The notes under the pieces were generated by a model, which made no database searches, was not told the DNA's origin, and worked only from the letters and a program-made list of their open reading frames with translations. A program made the translations under genes and the position numbers. From Desulfurococcaceae archaeon (GTDB lineage Archaea > Thermoproteota > Thermoprotei_A > Sulfolobales > Desulfurococcaceae), in assembly GCA_038845865.1 (NCBI GenBank), contig JAWBQJ010000002.1:124001-188000 (forward strand): a stretch of DNA of 64,000 nt, written 5' to 3'. The stretch's first letter is position 1. Each line of letters opens with the position of its first letter. Below, piece after piece: positions 1-8,224 of the stretch.

Positions 1-1217
1 ATGCTCATTCTAAAAGGCCTGCCGTCTTTGAGTTCTCTACACCCATCTCCATCGCGATCAACATATCCAGCCTCGCTTAGAACCCGCTTCGCCTTTTCGG
101 GTTCATATTTGTAGCCGTATTGCTCAATGAGGTCCTTAGCCAGGAACTCTTCCCAAACTGGTAGCAGGCCTACAGGATTAGATTTTATTACGACACCTTC
201 AAACGCCGCACCTATTAGCTTGTCCACATTAATGGCAAAGTACATCGCTTTCCTGAACTCGGGGTCGTTGAATGGCTCTTTCTGGGTATTGACAAATAAG
301 TACGCAACGTTTGCAGATAGGTAAAACGGATAATCCTTGTAGAACGCTACTACGGTGCCCCTCTTTACCATGTCTGGACCTCCTGGGATGTAGAAGTTAC
401 TCCAATCTAATTCGCCGGCTCCTAGCATGTTCGCCGCTACCTGGTTGCTGTAAACCACTACACCTTTAATGTATTTAGGTGCCGGTAGACCGAATACCGC
501 CCTGCCCCACCAGTCATCTATGCGTTCCAATACGAAATGATCGTCTGCTAAGTAGTATATTCTGTACATACCGCTTCCAACGATTTTCTTCGGATCGTTG
601 TCCGGCGCTATAATAGGCCACTTAGACAGGTCCGTCAGCTCCTCACCGTATTGCTCCACGAACGGCTCGAAGAAGTGTTTAGGTAACACAGGTGCACTAT
701 AGAGCTGGAAAAGGAAGTCAGCGTAGTTGGCATTTTCTGACAGTATAAACCTAGCGGCTTTCTCATCTACTTTTTGTACTTCTACAATATAGTTTCTAAC
801 ACCAGCCCATGCTGCCGTGGTGACCTTGCGCGGTAGGGTATACCAAGTAAATATGATGTCATCCGCCGTTACGGGCTTTCCATCCCACCACCTAGCTTCA
901 TCCCTTAGCCTGATCACAACCCTCGTAGGGGATTCCCAGACCGGAAGATCCTTGGCAAGCCACGGCATGAACCTCTGATCGGCTGGCTTAATTGGCACCC
1001 AGATGTACAGGGGTTCATATACCAACCCGACAACGCCGGATGCCGATCCTGGGTAGTTTAAGGGATTCCATTTCTTAGGTGGTTCCCAGTACGCACCTCC
1101 AATAATGAGTGTTTCCGAGCGTGGAGGTGCCACCTGGGCGACAGTAGTAGGCGCTACGGGTAGAACTAGTAGTAGTAGAATGCTAGTTAGTAGGAGTTGA
1201 GCTTTTTTCCCGTACAC
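1..1217 (-). CDS. ABC transporter substrate-binding protein, C-terminus cut off by window edge
   Basis: Reading the reverse strand from a GTG at 1217 gives an open frame that runs off the left edge (about 405 codons seen). A signal sequence of Leu/Thr-rich residues comes first, then a family 5 (peptide/oligosaccharide) binding-protein core: WNPLNYPG near the start, a stretch containing WWDGKPVTADDIIFTW, and later FRKAMYFAINVDKL, all typical of the extracellular DppA/OppA/CbtA fold. An EF-hand-like DRDGDG lies near the truncation. A strong AAGGAGGTGG site at 1224-1233 supports the GTG. The gene faces the GH1 glycosidase across a 130 bp region, so an oligosaccharide substrate is a reasonable inference, but a peptide ligand cannot be excluded. 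Confidence 0.85.
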   Translation of the reverse strand, partial: MYGKKAQLLLTSILLLLVLPVAPTTVAQVAPPRSETLIIGGAYWEPPKKWNPLNYPGSASGVVGLVYEPLYIWVPIKPADQRFMPWLAKDLPVWESPTRVVIRLRDEARWWDGKPVTADDIIFTWYTLPRKVTTAAWAGVRNYIVEVQKVDEKAARFILSENANYADFLFQLYSAPVLPKHFFEPFVEQYGEELTDLSKWPIIAPDNDPKKIVGSGMYRIYYLADDHFVLERIDDWWGRAVFGLPAPKYIKGVVVYSNQVAANMLGAGELDWSNFYIPGGPDMVKRGTVVAFYKDYPFYLSANVAYLFVNTQKEPFNDPEFRKAMYFAINVDKLIGAAFEGVVIKSNPVGLLPVWEEFLAKDLIEQYGYKYEPEKAKRVLSEAGYVDRDGDGCRELKDGRPFRMS

Positions 1218-1254
1218 TTTAGACCCACCTCCTTACAATGTAAAAACATATAAG

Positions 1255-1310
1255 TTTATAAACTTTTCTTCTAAACATACACTGCGCGGATTTCCATTAA
1301 ATGTATATAA
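1255..1310. promoter_or_regulatory. Divergent promoter region between binding protein and glycosidase
   Basis: TTTATAAA at 1255-1262 suits a box A for the leftward binding-protein gene, and TATATAA at 1304-1310 suits one for the rightward glycosidase gene. The latter predicts a transcription start near 1332, just before the GGGGTG ribosome site at 1335-1340. The shared short region suggests joint control of uptake and hydrolysis of one sugar. Positions are read by eye only. Confidence 0.5.
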
Positions 1311-1347
1311 GCTTCACGATTCTATAAATTCAAAGGGGTGTTATACA

Positions 1348-2889
1348 GTGCACGAATTCCCACAGGACTTCAAATGGGGGGTTTCTCAATCAGGGTTTCA
1401 ATTCGAAATGGGAGACTCTTATCACAGGTTTATTGACCCCAATACTGATTGGTGGCACTGGGTAAGAGAACCCTTCAATATTTCAACAAAGCTTGTTAGC
1501 GGAGATCTACCTGAAGACGGAGTTAACTATTTGGAACTATATAGGGTAGATCATGAAAATGCCAGATGGCTTGGTATGAATGCTTATAGAATTGGCGTGG
1601 AGTGGAGTAGAGTATTCCTCTACCCCACAACGCACATAGAAGTAGACGTGGAGAGGGACGGTAATGGATTCGTAAAGGACGTAAAGATCACGGAGGAGAC
1701 CATTGCAGAGCTCGATGAAGTCGCCAACGAGGACGCCGTTTCAATATACAGGGACATAATACTAGACCTCCGTAAACGTGGTTTTAAAGTAATAGTAAAC
1801 CTATATCACTTTACATTACCATACTGGCTGCACAACCCAATAAAGTCAAGGTCCACGGACCTCAGAAAGGGTCCGCGAGGCATCCTCGAAGAGTATTTCC
1901 CGGTAGAGTTTGCTAAATTTGCAGCCTACGTAGCGTACAAACTCGGAGACCTCGTAGACATGTGGTCCACCATAACTGAGCCTATGGTACCAATAGAACT
2001 AGGTTACATGGCGCCTTACAGTGGGTTTCCTCCAGGCGTGAATAGGCCTGATGTCTTGCCTAAAGTATTTGTCAACATGGTAACAGCTCACGCACTCGCC
2101 TACAAGGCAATAAAGAGATTTGACAGGATCAAAGCCGATGCCGATTCCCAAGAGCCAGCCGAAGTGGGCATCATACACAACTTCATCCCCGCGTATGCGA
2201 TTTCGGAATCTCAGAGTGAGATAGCAGTACACTACAATCACTTCCACAACTACATGTTACTAGACGCCGTTGTTAAGGGAGTAGTTGATGTAGGCTTAGA
2301 CATGAAGACGTATGTTAAATCTACTGTACTAGGAGGCACTGTGGACTGGCTCGGCGTAAACTACTACACGAGGATAGTAGTCAGGAAAAAAGAAAATGCA
2401 CCTTACCCCCTACTAGACTTCGAGGCTGTGCCGGGCTATGGTTACGCGTGCGTGCCATACAGTACCTCCAAGATAGGCAGGTGGTGTGATGGCATGGGCT
2501 GGGAGATGTTTCCAGAGGGCTTTGTAGAGGCACTACACATGGCCTCAAAGTACTCTAATGCACTCTACGTCACGGAGAACGGAACATCCGATCCCCGAGA
2601 CCTTAACAGAGCATCATATATACTAAGCCATGCCTACGCGATGCTAAAGGCCATTGAGAGCGGCTTGACCCTCAGAGGCTACTTCCACTGGTCGATAAAC
2701 GATAACTACGAGTGGCCACAAGGCTTTAAGCAGAAATTCGGCTTATTCGAGGTGGACTTAATAACGAAGGAGAGGAAGCCGAGGCCATCTACGAAAGTCT
2801 TTAAGGAGATCACGTCTAGAAATGCTATTAACGGAGATTTACTAAAACTTGTAGTGTTCAGCGAGAAGCCTCCGGGTGAGCTTATATGA
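1348..2889 (+). CDS. Glycoside hydrolase family 1 beta-glycosidase
   Basis: This 513-residue cytosolic enzyme should hydrolyse beta-linked gluco- or galactosides by a double-displacement mechanism. The family core is visible: FPQDFKWGVSQSGFQFE at the N-terminus, TITEPM with the acid/base Glu211, and VTENGT with the nucleophile Glu410, followed by YFHWSINDNYEW near the C-terminus. The usual TxNEP motif reads TITEP here, so the Asn before the acid/base is replaced. Length matches archaeal LacS-like enzymes (about 480-510). The start is GTG at 1348 behind GGGGTG. The stop overlaps the start of the downstream antitoxin gene by 4 nt. Confidence 0.93.
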   Translation: MHEFPQDFKWGVSQSGFQFEMGDSYHRFIDPNTDWWHWVREPFNISTKLVSGDLPEDGVNYLELYRVDHENARWLGMNAYRIGVEWSRVFLYPTTHIEVDVERDGNGFVKDVKITEETIAELDEVANEDAVSIYRDIILDLRKRGFKVIVNLYHFTLPYWLHNPIKSRSTDLRKGPRGILEEYFPVEFAKFAAYVAYKLGDLVDMWSTITEPMVPIELGYMAPYSGFPPGVNRPDVLPKVFVNMVTAHALAYKAIKRFDRIKADADSQEPAEVGIIHNFIPAYAISESQSEIAVHYNHFHNYMLLDAVVKGVVDVGLDMKTYVKSTVLGGTVDWLGVNYYTRIVVRKKENAPYPLLDFEAVPGYGYACVPYSTSKIGRWCDGMGWEMFPEGFVEALHMASKYSNALYVTENGTSDPRDLNRASYILSHAYAMLKAIESGLTLRGYFHWSINDNYEWPQGFKQKFGLFEVDLITKERKPRPSTKVFKEITSRNAINGDLLKLVVFSEKPPGELI

Positions 2890-3110
2890 AGACCGTGGCG
2901 ATAAGCGAAGAAACCTGGAAAAAGCTCAAGGAATTGAAGGAGAAAATGGGCTTTCAATCCTACAATGAGCTTATTAACGCACTAATAGAGAAGTGGCACC
3001 TGGTATCACTAAAAGAGGAGCTCTCAAAGGTAAATGTGGATGTTTCGTACCCGGAGGCCCGTAGGTTCTTAGACACTATAAGGCAAGGCATTCGCTCTCA
3101 ACAACAATGA
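2886..3110 (+). CDS. VapB-like ribbon-helix-helix antitoxin
   Basis: A 74-residue protein whose first 38 residues (VAISEETWKKLKELKEKMG then SYNELINALIEKW) have the strand-helix-helix pattern of ribbon-helix-helix antitoxins. The rest would be the toxin-wrapping tail. The ATG overlaps the glycosidase stop in an ATGA arrangement, so translation is probably coupled. A PIN-domain gene follows 15 nt later, which is the usual antitoxin-toxin order. Expected role: repress its own operon and neutralise the PIN nuclease. Confidence 0.75.
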   Translation: MKTVAISEETWKKLKELKEKMGFQSYNELINALIEKWHLVSLKEELSKVNVDVSYPEARRFLDTIRQGIRSQQQ

Positions 3111-3125
3111 TGGTGTTAAGAATCC

Positions 3126-3614
3126 GTGTCTCAGAAAACAGTTTATGAAAATTACTTAGCGGACTCTTATGCCCTCGCATACATGCACTCAAGTGAAGTA
3201 GTCAACATGCTACCGCTCATTTTATCAAGGTTTAAAATACATGTTTCAGTTCTTTCCCTACACGAATTCTTGTCTTATACGTTCTATAAAACACGGGATC
3301 CCCGCGTTTTAACGCAACTTTGTAGCTTGATGTTTAAATTCTACGTCGTGGAGAATCTAAACGTAGAGGTATTAAAGCATTCAGCAATGCTTCTTGCAGA
3401 CCTATTAAAACATGGCATTACCGCCAACGCCATAGACGTGTTCAACGCCTCGATAGCCATGGTAAACAACTTAGTGGTATTAACCGACGACGTATCACGG
3501 TACAATATGTTCACCAAGTATGGCCTAATAGCCATGCCTATCAAGGAGTTTTTCGAAAAATTTAAGAACGAAGTACTCAGAGATAGGGATGCAGAGCGAG
3601 TAAACGCTATTTAG
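3126..3614 (+). CDS. PIN-domain ribonuclease, VapC-like toxin
   Basis: This 162-residue protein starts at GTG 3126. The acidic residues expected of a PIN active site are in order: Asp13 in LADSYAL, Glu47 in SLHEFLS, Asp104 in NAIDVFNASIA and Asp121/Asp122 in LTDDVSRY. PIN toxins bind Mg2+ or Mn2+ here and cut tRNA or rRNA. It is longer than a typical VapC (about 130 residues) because of a helical segment at 50-95 and a C-terminal extension. The neighbour is the RHH antitoxin. It could alternatively be a housekeeping PIN nuclease. Confidence 0.78.
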   Translation: MSQKTVYENYLADSYALAYMHSSEVVNMLPLILSRFKIHVSVLSLHEFLSYTFYKTRDPRVLTQLCSLMFKFYVVENLNVEVLKHSAMLLADLLKHGITANAIDVFNASIAMVNNLVVLTDDVSRYNMFTKYGLIAMPIKEFFEKFKNEVLRDRDAERVNAI

Positions 3615-3660
3615 CGCCCACTCCTGTACCCTAAACCTCGGAGCACTCGGCACTCGAACC

Positions 3661-4131
3661 GTGCACCACTTAAGAGTGGTTCTCATGGTTATCCTAGTGG
3701 GGAAAATCCGGAGAGGGTATGTTAGAGATAGCGAAGTGTATTTTGTAGGATTTTTGAATGCGAACATCATCACTTCCGACAATGTCGCCGTTCTGATCGG
3801 TAGCGGTAAAGTTGGATTACTAGTCTCGAATACCTGCATTCTAACCACTCTACGCAAACCGCTCGTGATAAATACCGCGTACTGTGGTTCAGCCCTACTA
3901 ATAGGCTCCAAAAGCCCGATCGCCGTGGGCTACGTAAAAGCCGGAAAAGTCTATGCTAGGAGAATATACGCGCAGAGGCTTGAAGCCCGGGAAGCCGTTC
4001 TCGGAGAGCTCTGTATAATAGATGAGGTCGACGTGACTGAGAGGACCACGTTCATTGATCCATACATGTACATCAAAAAAGCTGTTTCACTGGGCAGAGT
4101 TGACTATGCCTACAAGGTGCTTGAGTACTAA
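3661..4131 (+). CDS. Hypothetical protein
   Basis: I do not recognise this 156-residue protein (147 if it starts at ATG 3685). It is rich in short beta-strands with repeated GKVGLLVS and VGYVKAGKVYARR segments and has no membrane span or metal motif. It contains four scattered cysteines without spacing suggestive of a cluster. Its 3' end overlaps the convergent thi4 gene by 4 nt. Codon use resembles its neighbours, which supports it being real. Confidence 0.55.
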   Translation: MHHLRVVLMVILVGKIRRGYVRDSEVYFVGFLNANIITSDNVAVLIGSGKVGLLVSNTCILTTLRKPLVINTAYCGSALLIGSKSPIAVGYVKAGKVYARRIYAQRLEAREAVLGELCIIDEVDVTERTTFIDPYMYIKKAVSLGRVDYAYKVLEY

Positions 4132-4910
4132 GTACTTAGCTTGCCCCCCAGATCCCTTGAGATCAGCTCCGCGGCCTTCTTACCGCTTAGTAACATCCCT
4201 CCGAATATAGGCCCCATTCTTGGAAGCCCGTAAACACTTGCAACTGCCATACCTGTAACGTAGAGCCCAGGCACCACCCTTCCCGTGTACTCTACGACGA
4301 GTTTCTCTGCTAGATCGGCGTACGCGGCGCGCTCACCTTTCATCACCACGCCTAGTTCTGGTATTTTCCTGCACGCTATGGAAAGCACTTCGGCCTCGTG
4401 CCCTGTAGCATCCACAACTGCTCTTGCCTCCGTGAAGAGCGGGTCTACGTGATATCCCCCTTCATGTACTGGCGTCCAGACCCAGACAACGCCTGTAACT
4501 CTTAGCGGGCTTGTCCTATATATGAGGTCTTGTATGTGTGCTCCGAAGAGCACCCTTGCACCGGCGTCAAGAGCCTTGGTTGCGAGCTTTGCTACCACTT
4601 CGGCTGGGCTTGCAACGTAGAGTCCATGTTCGGCTTTGTCATATTTTACACCGAGTTCTTGGAGTATCGGTAACGCATCTTCCTGAAACACTATCCTAGG
4701 AAGTAAGTTACCGCCAGGGCCCGTACCCCCTCCAAAGCTGAATCTCCTCTCGAATACCAGCACCTTTAAGCCCTCCTTAGCGAGGTAGTACGCTGCCGTG
4801 AGGCCGGAGGGGCCTGCACCCACGATCGCTACGTCGGTTTCGCTGTATTCTTCTAGGTCTCTTAAAGCATATCTGACGATCGTTCTAGTTATGTCGGATT
4901 CCCTGATCAT
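4128..4910 (-). CDS. thi4: Thiazole synthase Thi4, probably sulfide-dependent
   Basis: This 260-residue enzyme makes the thiazole moiety of thiamine from NAD and glycine. The dinucleotide fold GAGPSG is at 31-36, followed by ERRFSFGGG and a second nucleotide segment ending in GMAVASVYGLPRMGPIFGGMLLSG. Yeast Thi4 donates sulfur from a cysteine in the CMDP motif; here the position is His154 (HVDP), as in methanogen enzymes that use free sulfide catalytically. A TTTAAA box near 4951 lies upstream. The ThiC gene at 33638 supplies the pyrimidine half. Confidence 0.9.
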   Translation of the reverse strand: MIRESDITRTIVRYALRDLEEYSETDVAIVGAGPSGLTAAYYLAKEGLKVLVFERRFSFGGGTGPGGNLLPRIVFQEDALPILQELGVKYDKAEHGLYVASPAEVVAKLATKALDAGARVLFGAHIQDLIYRTSPLRVTGVVWVWTPVHEGGYHVDPLFTEARAVVDATGHEAEVLSIACRKIPELGVVMKGERAAYADLAEKLVVEYTGRVVPGLYVTGMAVASVYGLPRMGPIFGGMLLSGKKAAELISRDLGGKLST

Positions 4911-4972
4911 GCTCTGACCCCGTGGTGTAGTTTAGAGATAACTGGGTTTAAAAGCTATAGATAAATTAGTTA

Positions 4973-5179
4973 TCAACTACCCTTCTCGCTCTCCTGTATA
5001 ATGATTAACCTTATTTCGAAGATCCTTTCCTTTAGTAGAACCAGTGACTCGTAAACCTGGTATACTATGCCAGCGGGCACCTCGTCGCCCGGTTTAAGCC
5101 TGCTAATAAACATCTCGATCTTGTCAATTAATGCTACTGCTTCATCAAGTTTACTTAACAGTTCTTCACTTTTCTGCAA
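4973..5179 (-). CDS. Small helical protein downstream of iorB
   Basis: A 68-residue, strongly helical protein with heptad-like Leu/Ile spacing (EELLSKLDEAVALIDKIE and YESLVLLKERIFEI), suggesting a short coiled coil or two-helix hairpin. It overlaps the 3' end of iorB by 14 nt on the same strand, so it is probably cotranscribed with and coupled to iorAB. No function can be assigned; an accessory role for the oxidoreductase is only suggested by position. Confidence 0.6.
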   Translation of the reverse strand: MQKSEELLSKLDEAVALIDKIEMFISRLKPGDEVPAGIVYQVYESLVLLKERIFEIRLIIIQESEKGS

Positions 5180-5765
5180 CTTTTAACCCCTCTTGAAATG
5201 CCGTTCTAAGTACTTGCTTATTGGCTTCAAGGGCCTTTCCCCTGAAGTGCTCGGAGAGTGCCTTCTCAACCACGTCTACGTCTATAATACTTCTGAGTGC
5301 CGGGTCTACTCCAAGGGCGAACCCTAGCATTGCTATGTTAGCCGATATCGGCGATCCGAGATATTTCATGCTTAGCTCGTTAGCATCTATGAGGTATAGC
5401 TTTAAGTTGTTTCCTCTAAGAGCGGTAATTATTTCTTCTCTACTCGGGTAGGTTGAAAGTGGTGGTGGCCAGGTGAAATTATTAATAGACACTACGGCGC
5501 CCTTCTTGGCATAGGCAGCGTACCGAGCTGCTTCGAGCAGTTCTAGAGCTATTACGTGATCGGCGCCACCGATGGGTATGATGGGGCTCGGCTCGCTACC
5601 TATCTTTACGTAAACTATTACACTACCACCCCGCTGGCTCATGCCGTGCACCTCTGCAATAGCCACATCGTATTTAGCTATGCTACAGGCTGTACCCAGC
5701 ACTGCTCCAAGCGTTAATAAGCCCTGTCCGCCCACGCCTACAACCGCTATGTTATACCTCTTCAA
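5166..5765 (-). CDS. iorB: Indolepyruvate:ferredoxin oxidoreductase subunit beta
   Basis: This 199-residue subunit pairs with IorA to oxidise aryl pyruvates, made by transamination of aromatic amino acids, to aryl-acetyl-CoA with reduction of ferredoxin. The diagnostic N-terminus is NIAVVGVGGQGLLTLG, followed by AEVHGMSQRGGSV. The open frame extends to 5855, but the family starts at this motif: a TTG at 5763-5765 overlaps the iorA stop (TTGA) and has GGTGGGAG just upstream. The first 30 residues of the longer frame overlap iorA and are not conserved-looking. Confidence 0.92.
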   Translation of the reverse strand: MKRYNIAVVGVGGQGLLTLGAVLGTACSIAKYDVAIAEVHGMSQRGGSVIVYVKIGSEPSPIIPIGGADHVIALELLEAARYAAYAKKGAVVSINNFTWPPPLSTYPSREEIITALRGNNLKLYLIDANELSMKYLGSPISANIAMLGFALGVDPALRSIIDVDVVEKALSEHFRGKALEANKQVLRTAFQEGLKVAEK

Positions 5766-7690
5766 GGCTCCCACCACAGCCTTTCCCAGTTCTCGCTCGG
5801 GGCATTCTTGATCACTATGGCCTTGAAGGGGCAGAGCGACGCGCAGAGACCACAACCAGTACAGAGCTCTCCGAGAATTCTCGGTTTTTTAGCGCCTGGC
5901 TCCACTATCAGCGCGGGGCACGCTGTCAGTTTAACGCACGCCATACACCCATTACACTTGTCTTCGAGAACGGCGTACACCGGTAAAACTACTCCGCTTC
6001 TCCTGGCTTTTCTCAGTACTTCAAGCGAACAAGCCATTCTCGACACCAAGGCTATTTTCACGCCTTGCTTATACCTCCAGAAGGCCTTGGTAACCGCGTC
6101 TATGGACTCCCTCACTTTCAGCGGATTTACAACGTAAACCTCGTAGCCCAGGGACTCGAGCACCTTTTCCGGCATGATTCTCACCGCGACTTTACCTGTA
6201 GCGGACTTCCCCGTACCCGGGTGTGGTTGATGCCCTGTCATGGCGGTGGTCATGTTATCTAGTACTAGTATGATGATGTTACTATCGTTGTAAACAGCGT
6301 TCAGTGCGGGTGGCATACCTGCGTGGAAAAACGTTGAGTCGCCTATTACGGCTATAATTGGGTTGTCGATGGTCTTCGCGAGTCCATGGGCTATTCCAAT
6401 GCTACCTCCCATTTCAAAGCATGTCGACTGCGTTTCGAAGGGCTTTTGATACCCCAGCGTGTAGCATCCTATATCACCGGTGTATACAATGTTTCTCAGG
6501 CCGGCTTTGTTCGCAGCCACCTTGATCACATAGTAAGTATTTCTATGCGGACAACCGGCACAGAGTATGGGGGGTCTCGGAGGTATTTGCAGCTCGATCT
6601 TAACGGTGCCTGCCGCATCCTCTATATTGCCGGCCTTTACTCCTAGAAATTCCGCTACAGGCTTGTAGATTCGCTCCAGTGACAGCTCATAGTTTTCCGG
6701 TATAGTCTCTTTACCACGTATTCGTATACTGGTACCGATTGAAAGGGCTATATCTTTGAACTGCATCTCTACGATGGGGTCTAACTCCTCTACTACGAGT
6801 ACTTCTTCCGCGTATTTCAAGACTTCCATGACGGGTTCACGTGGGAGAGGGACGGGCATATTTACCTTTAGCACCGTGACCTTGTCAAGCGCACCGAGTA
6901 GTTCAAGGACTTCCCTCACATATGAGTAGGCTAAACCGCTGGCTACTATGACTTTTTTCTGCCCCGGGTTAATGATCTTTATGAAGGGCTCCCTACCTTC
7001 GTTAGTTATGATCTTCCTCCAAGCGTCCATCAGCCTTACTTTGCACTTTCTCGCGTGACCTGGTACGAGAATCCATCTCTCCGGGTCTTGCTTGAAGACA
7101 CCTTTACACTTACGCTCGAAGAAGACATCACCTTCCAGCTCTACGGGCATTCTCGTGTGGCTTATCCTGGTGGTAGATCTCAATATGACGGGAACCTTGT
7201 ACCTGGTGCTGAGCTCGAACGCCTCTTTCACCAGCTTGTAGGCTTCACGCGCGTTGGAGGGCTCTATTACGGGCAGGTGCGCTATTAGCCCATACCACCT
7301 GTTATCTTGCTCGTTTTGACTACTATGCATGCTAGGGTCATCCGCTGAAACGACTACGAAGCCTTCCTCTACCCCCGAGTATGCGGAGCTCATTAGTATG
7401 TCCGACGCCACGTTTAACCCAACGTGCTTCATTGCAGTTAAGCTTCTAACCCCAGTAATGGCGGCCGCATACGCCGTTTCAAATGCTACTTTTTCGTTAA
7501 CACTCCACTCAACGTATATACCGCAGGAATCTGCAACCTCTGAAAGCACCTCGAGTATTTCGGTTGAAGGGGTACCGGGGTATGCGGCTGCTACGCATAT
7601 ACCGGCTTCTAGCGCGCCGCGCGCGATCGCCTCGTTGCCTAGTAAGAGCACTCTACTACCCTTGGGTTTCAGTAAAACATGCTCGGGCAA
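5762..7690 (-). CDS. iorA: Indolepyruvate:ferredoxin oxidoreductase subunit alpha
   Basis: This 642-residue thiamine-diphosphate enzyme subunit starts at TTG 7690. In order there is a pyruvate-ferredoxin-oxidoreductase-type N-terminal domain (GNEAIARGALEAG, AYPGTPSTEI), a central domain, the TPP-binding region (CAGCPHRNTYY, GDIGCYTLG, GDSTFFHAGMPPALNAVYN), and two C-terminal [4Fe-4S] motifs CNGCMACVKLTACPA and CTGCGLCASLCPF. Together with IorB it ferments Trp, Tyr and Phe carbon skeletons. The operon order iorA-iorB with overlapping stop/start is standard in archaea. Confidence 0.95.
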   Translation of the reverse strand: MPEHVLLKPKGSRVLLLGNEAIARGALEAGICVAAAYPGTPSTEILEVLSEVADSCGIYVEWSVNEKVAFETAYAAAITGVRSLTAMKHVGLNVASDILMSSAYSGVEEGFVVVSADDPSMHSSQNEQDNRWYGLIAHLPVIEPSNAREAYKLVKEAFELSTRYKVPVILRSTTRISHTRMPVELEGDVFFERKCKGVFKQDPERWILVPGHARKCKVRLMDAWRKIITNEGREPFIKIINPGQKKVIVASGLAYSYVREVLELLGALDKVTVLKVNMPVPLPREPVMEVLKYAEEVLVVEELDPIVEMQFKDIALSIGTSIRIRGKETIPENYELSLERIYKPVAEFLGVKAGNIEDAAGTVKIELQIPPRPPILCAGCPHRNTYYVIKVAANKAGLRNIVYTGDIGCYTLGYQKPFETQSTCFEMGGSIGIAHGLAKTIDNPIIAVIGDSTFFHAGMPPALNAVYNDSNIIILVLDNMTTAMTGHQPHPGTGKSATGKVAVRIMPEKVLESLGYEVYVVNPLKVRESIDAVTKAFWRYKQGVKIALVSRMACSLEVLRKARRSGVVLPVYAVLEDKCNGCMACVKLTACPALIVEPGAKKPRILGELCTGCGLCASLCPFKAIVIKNAPSENWERLWWEP

Positions 7691-7801
7691 TTAGACACCG
7701 TGTTTAAAAGTATTGGTTTGGCAAATTATAAACCGAGTGAAACTGTCTGTGTTCTTGTGATTTGTACACGAATATACATGGGTGGGACTGCATATTGAAA
7801 A

Positions 7802-7811
7802 AGTTTTTAAG
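7802..7811 (+). promoter_or_regulatory. Box A promoter of the winged-helix gene
   Basis: AGTTTTTAAG at 7802-7811 fits an archaeal box A that would place transcription start near 7833, followed at once by a GGAGGTG ribosome site at 7837-7843. This arrangement decides the start of the next gene at ATG 7850 rather than the longer frame from 7835. A TTATAAAT at 7825-7832 is an alternative but would begin transcription inside the gene. Confidence 0.45.
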
Positions 7812-7849
7812 TATCCCCTCCCACTTATAAATACTTGGAGGTGCTGATT

Positions 7850-8200
7850 ATGCCCGAGAAGAAGAAAGTAGTATACGAGGACAAGGACATTGTCGTGGAA
7901 GTTGCACCAAGAGACCCCGAGTTACCGGAATTAGTGTATAGCTTCGTCAGGAAGAAGGGTAAACCGGTATTCTTTCAAGAGCTCGTCAAAGAGTTTAGCG
8001 GAATAGTCGGAGAAGACAGGGTTAGAAGAGCTCTAAGCCACCTCTTAGCATTGAAGAAGATTATAGAGTTCCCAGATGGCAGTCTCGGAACGCCTGACAT
8101 GGAGTGGAAACCTACAGGTACTAGGAGAAGACGTAGAAGAAGGGTAGCGAGGCTAATGGACATAGAGCCTCAGAGCAGGGCACTATATACAGTAGCCTAG
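7850..8200 (+). CDS. Winged-helix protein with poly-arginine tail
   Basis: This 116-residue protein begins MPEKKKVVYED. Residues about 28-75 read as a winged helix: a helix ending FVRKKGKPVFFQELVKEFSG, a recognition helix VRRALSHLLALKKI and a wing FPDGSLG. Directly after comes a run of seven arginines and then a short hydrophilic tail. A basic tail next to a winged helix suggests DNA or RNA binding, and the strong promoter and ribosome site suggest high expression. I do not recognise a named family, so the function is unassigned. Confidence 0.65.
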   Translation: MPEKKKVVYEDKDIVVEVAPRDPELPELVYSFVRKKGKPVFFQELVKEFSGIVGEDRVRRALSHLLALKKIIEFPDGSLGTPDMEWKPTGTRRRRRRRVARLMDIEPQSRALYTVA

Positions 8201-8224
8201 TTTCAACACGTACCTTTCGCTTTT

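Noticed and set aside
127-324. 65-codon forward open frame near the left edge
   Set aside because: It is antisense to the clearly conserved substrate-binding protein gene read on the minus strand, and has no protein-family features.
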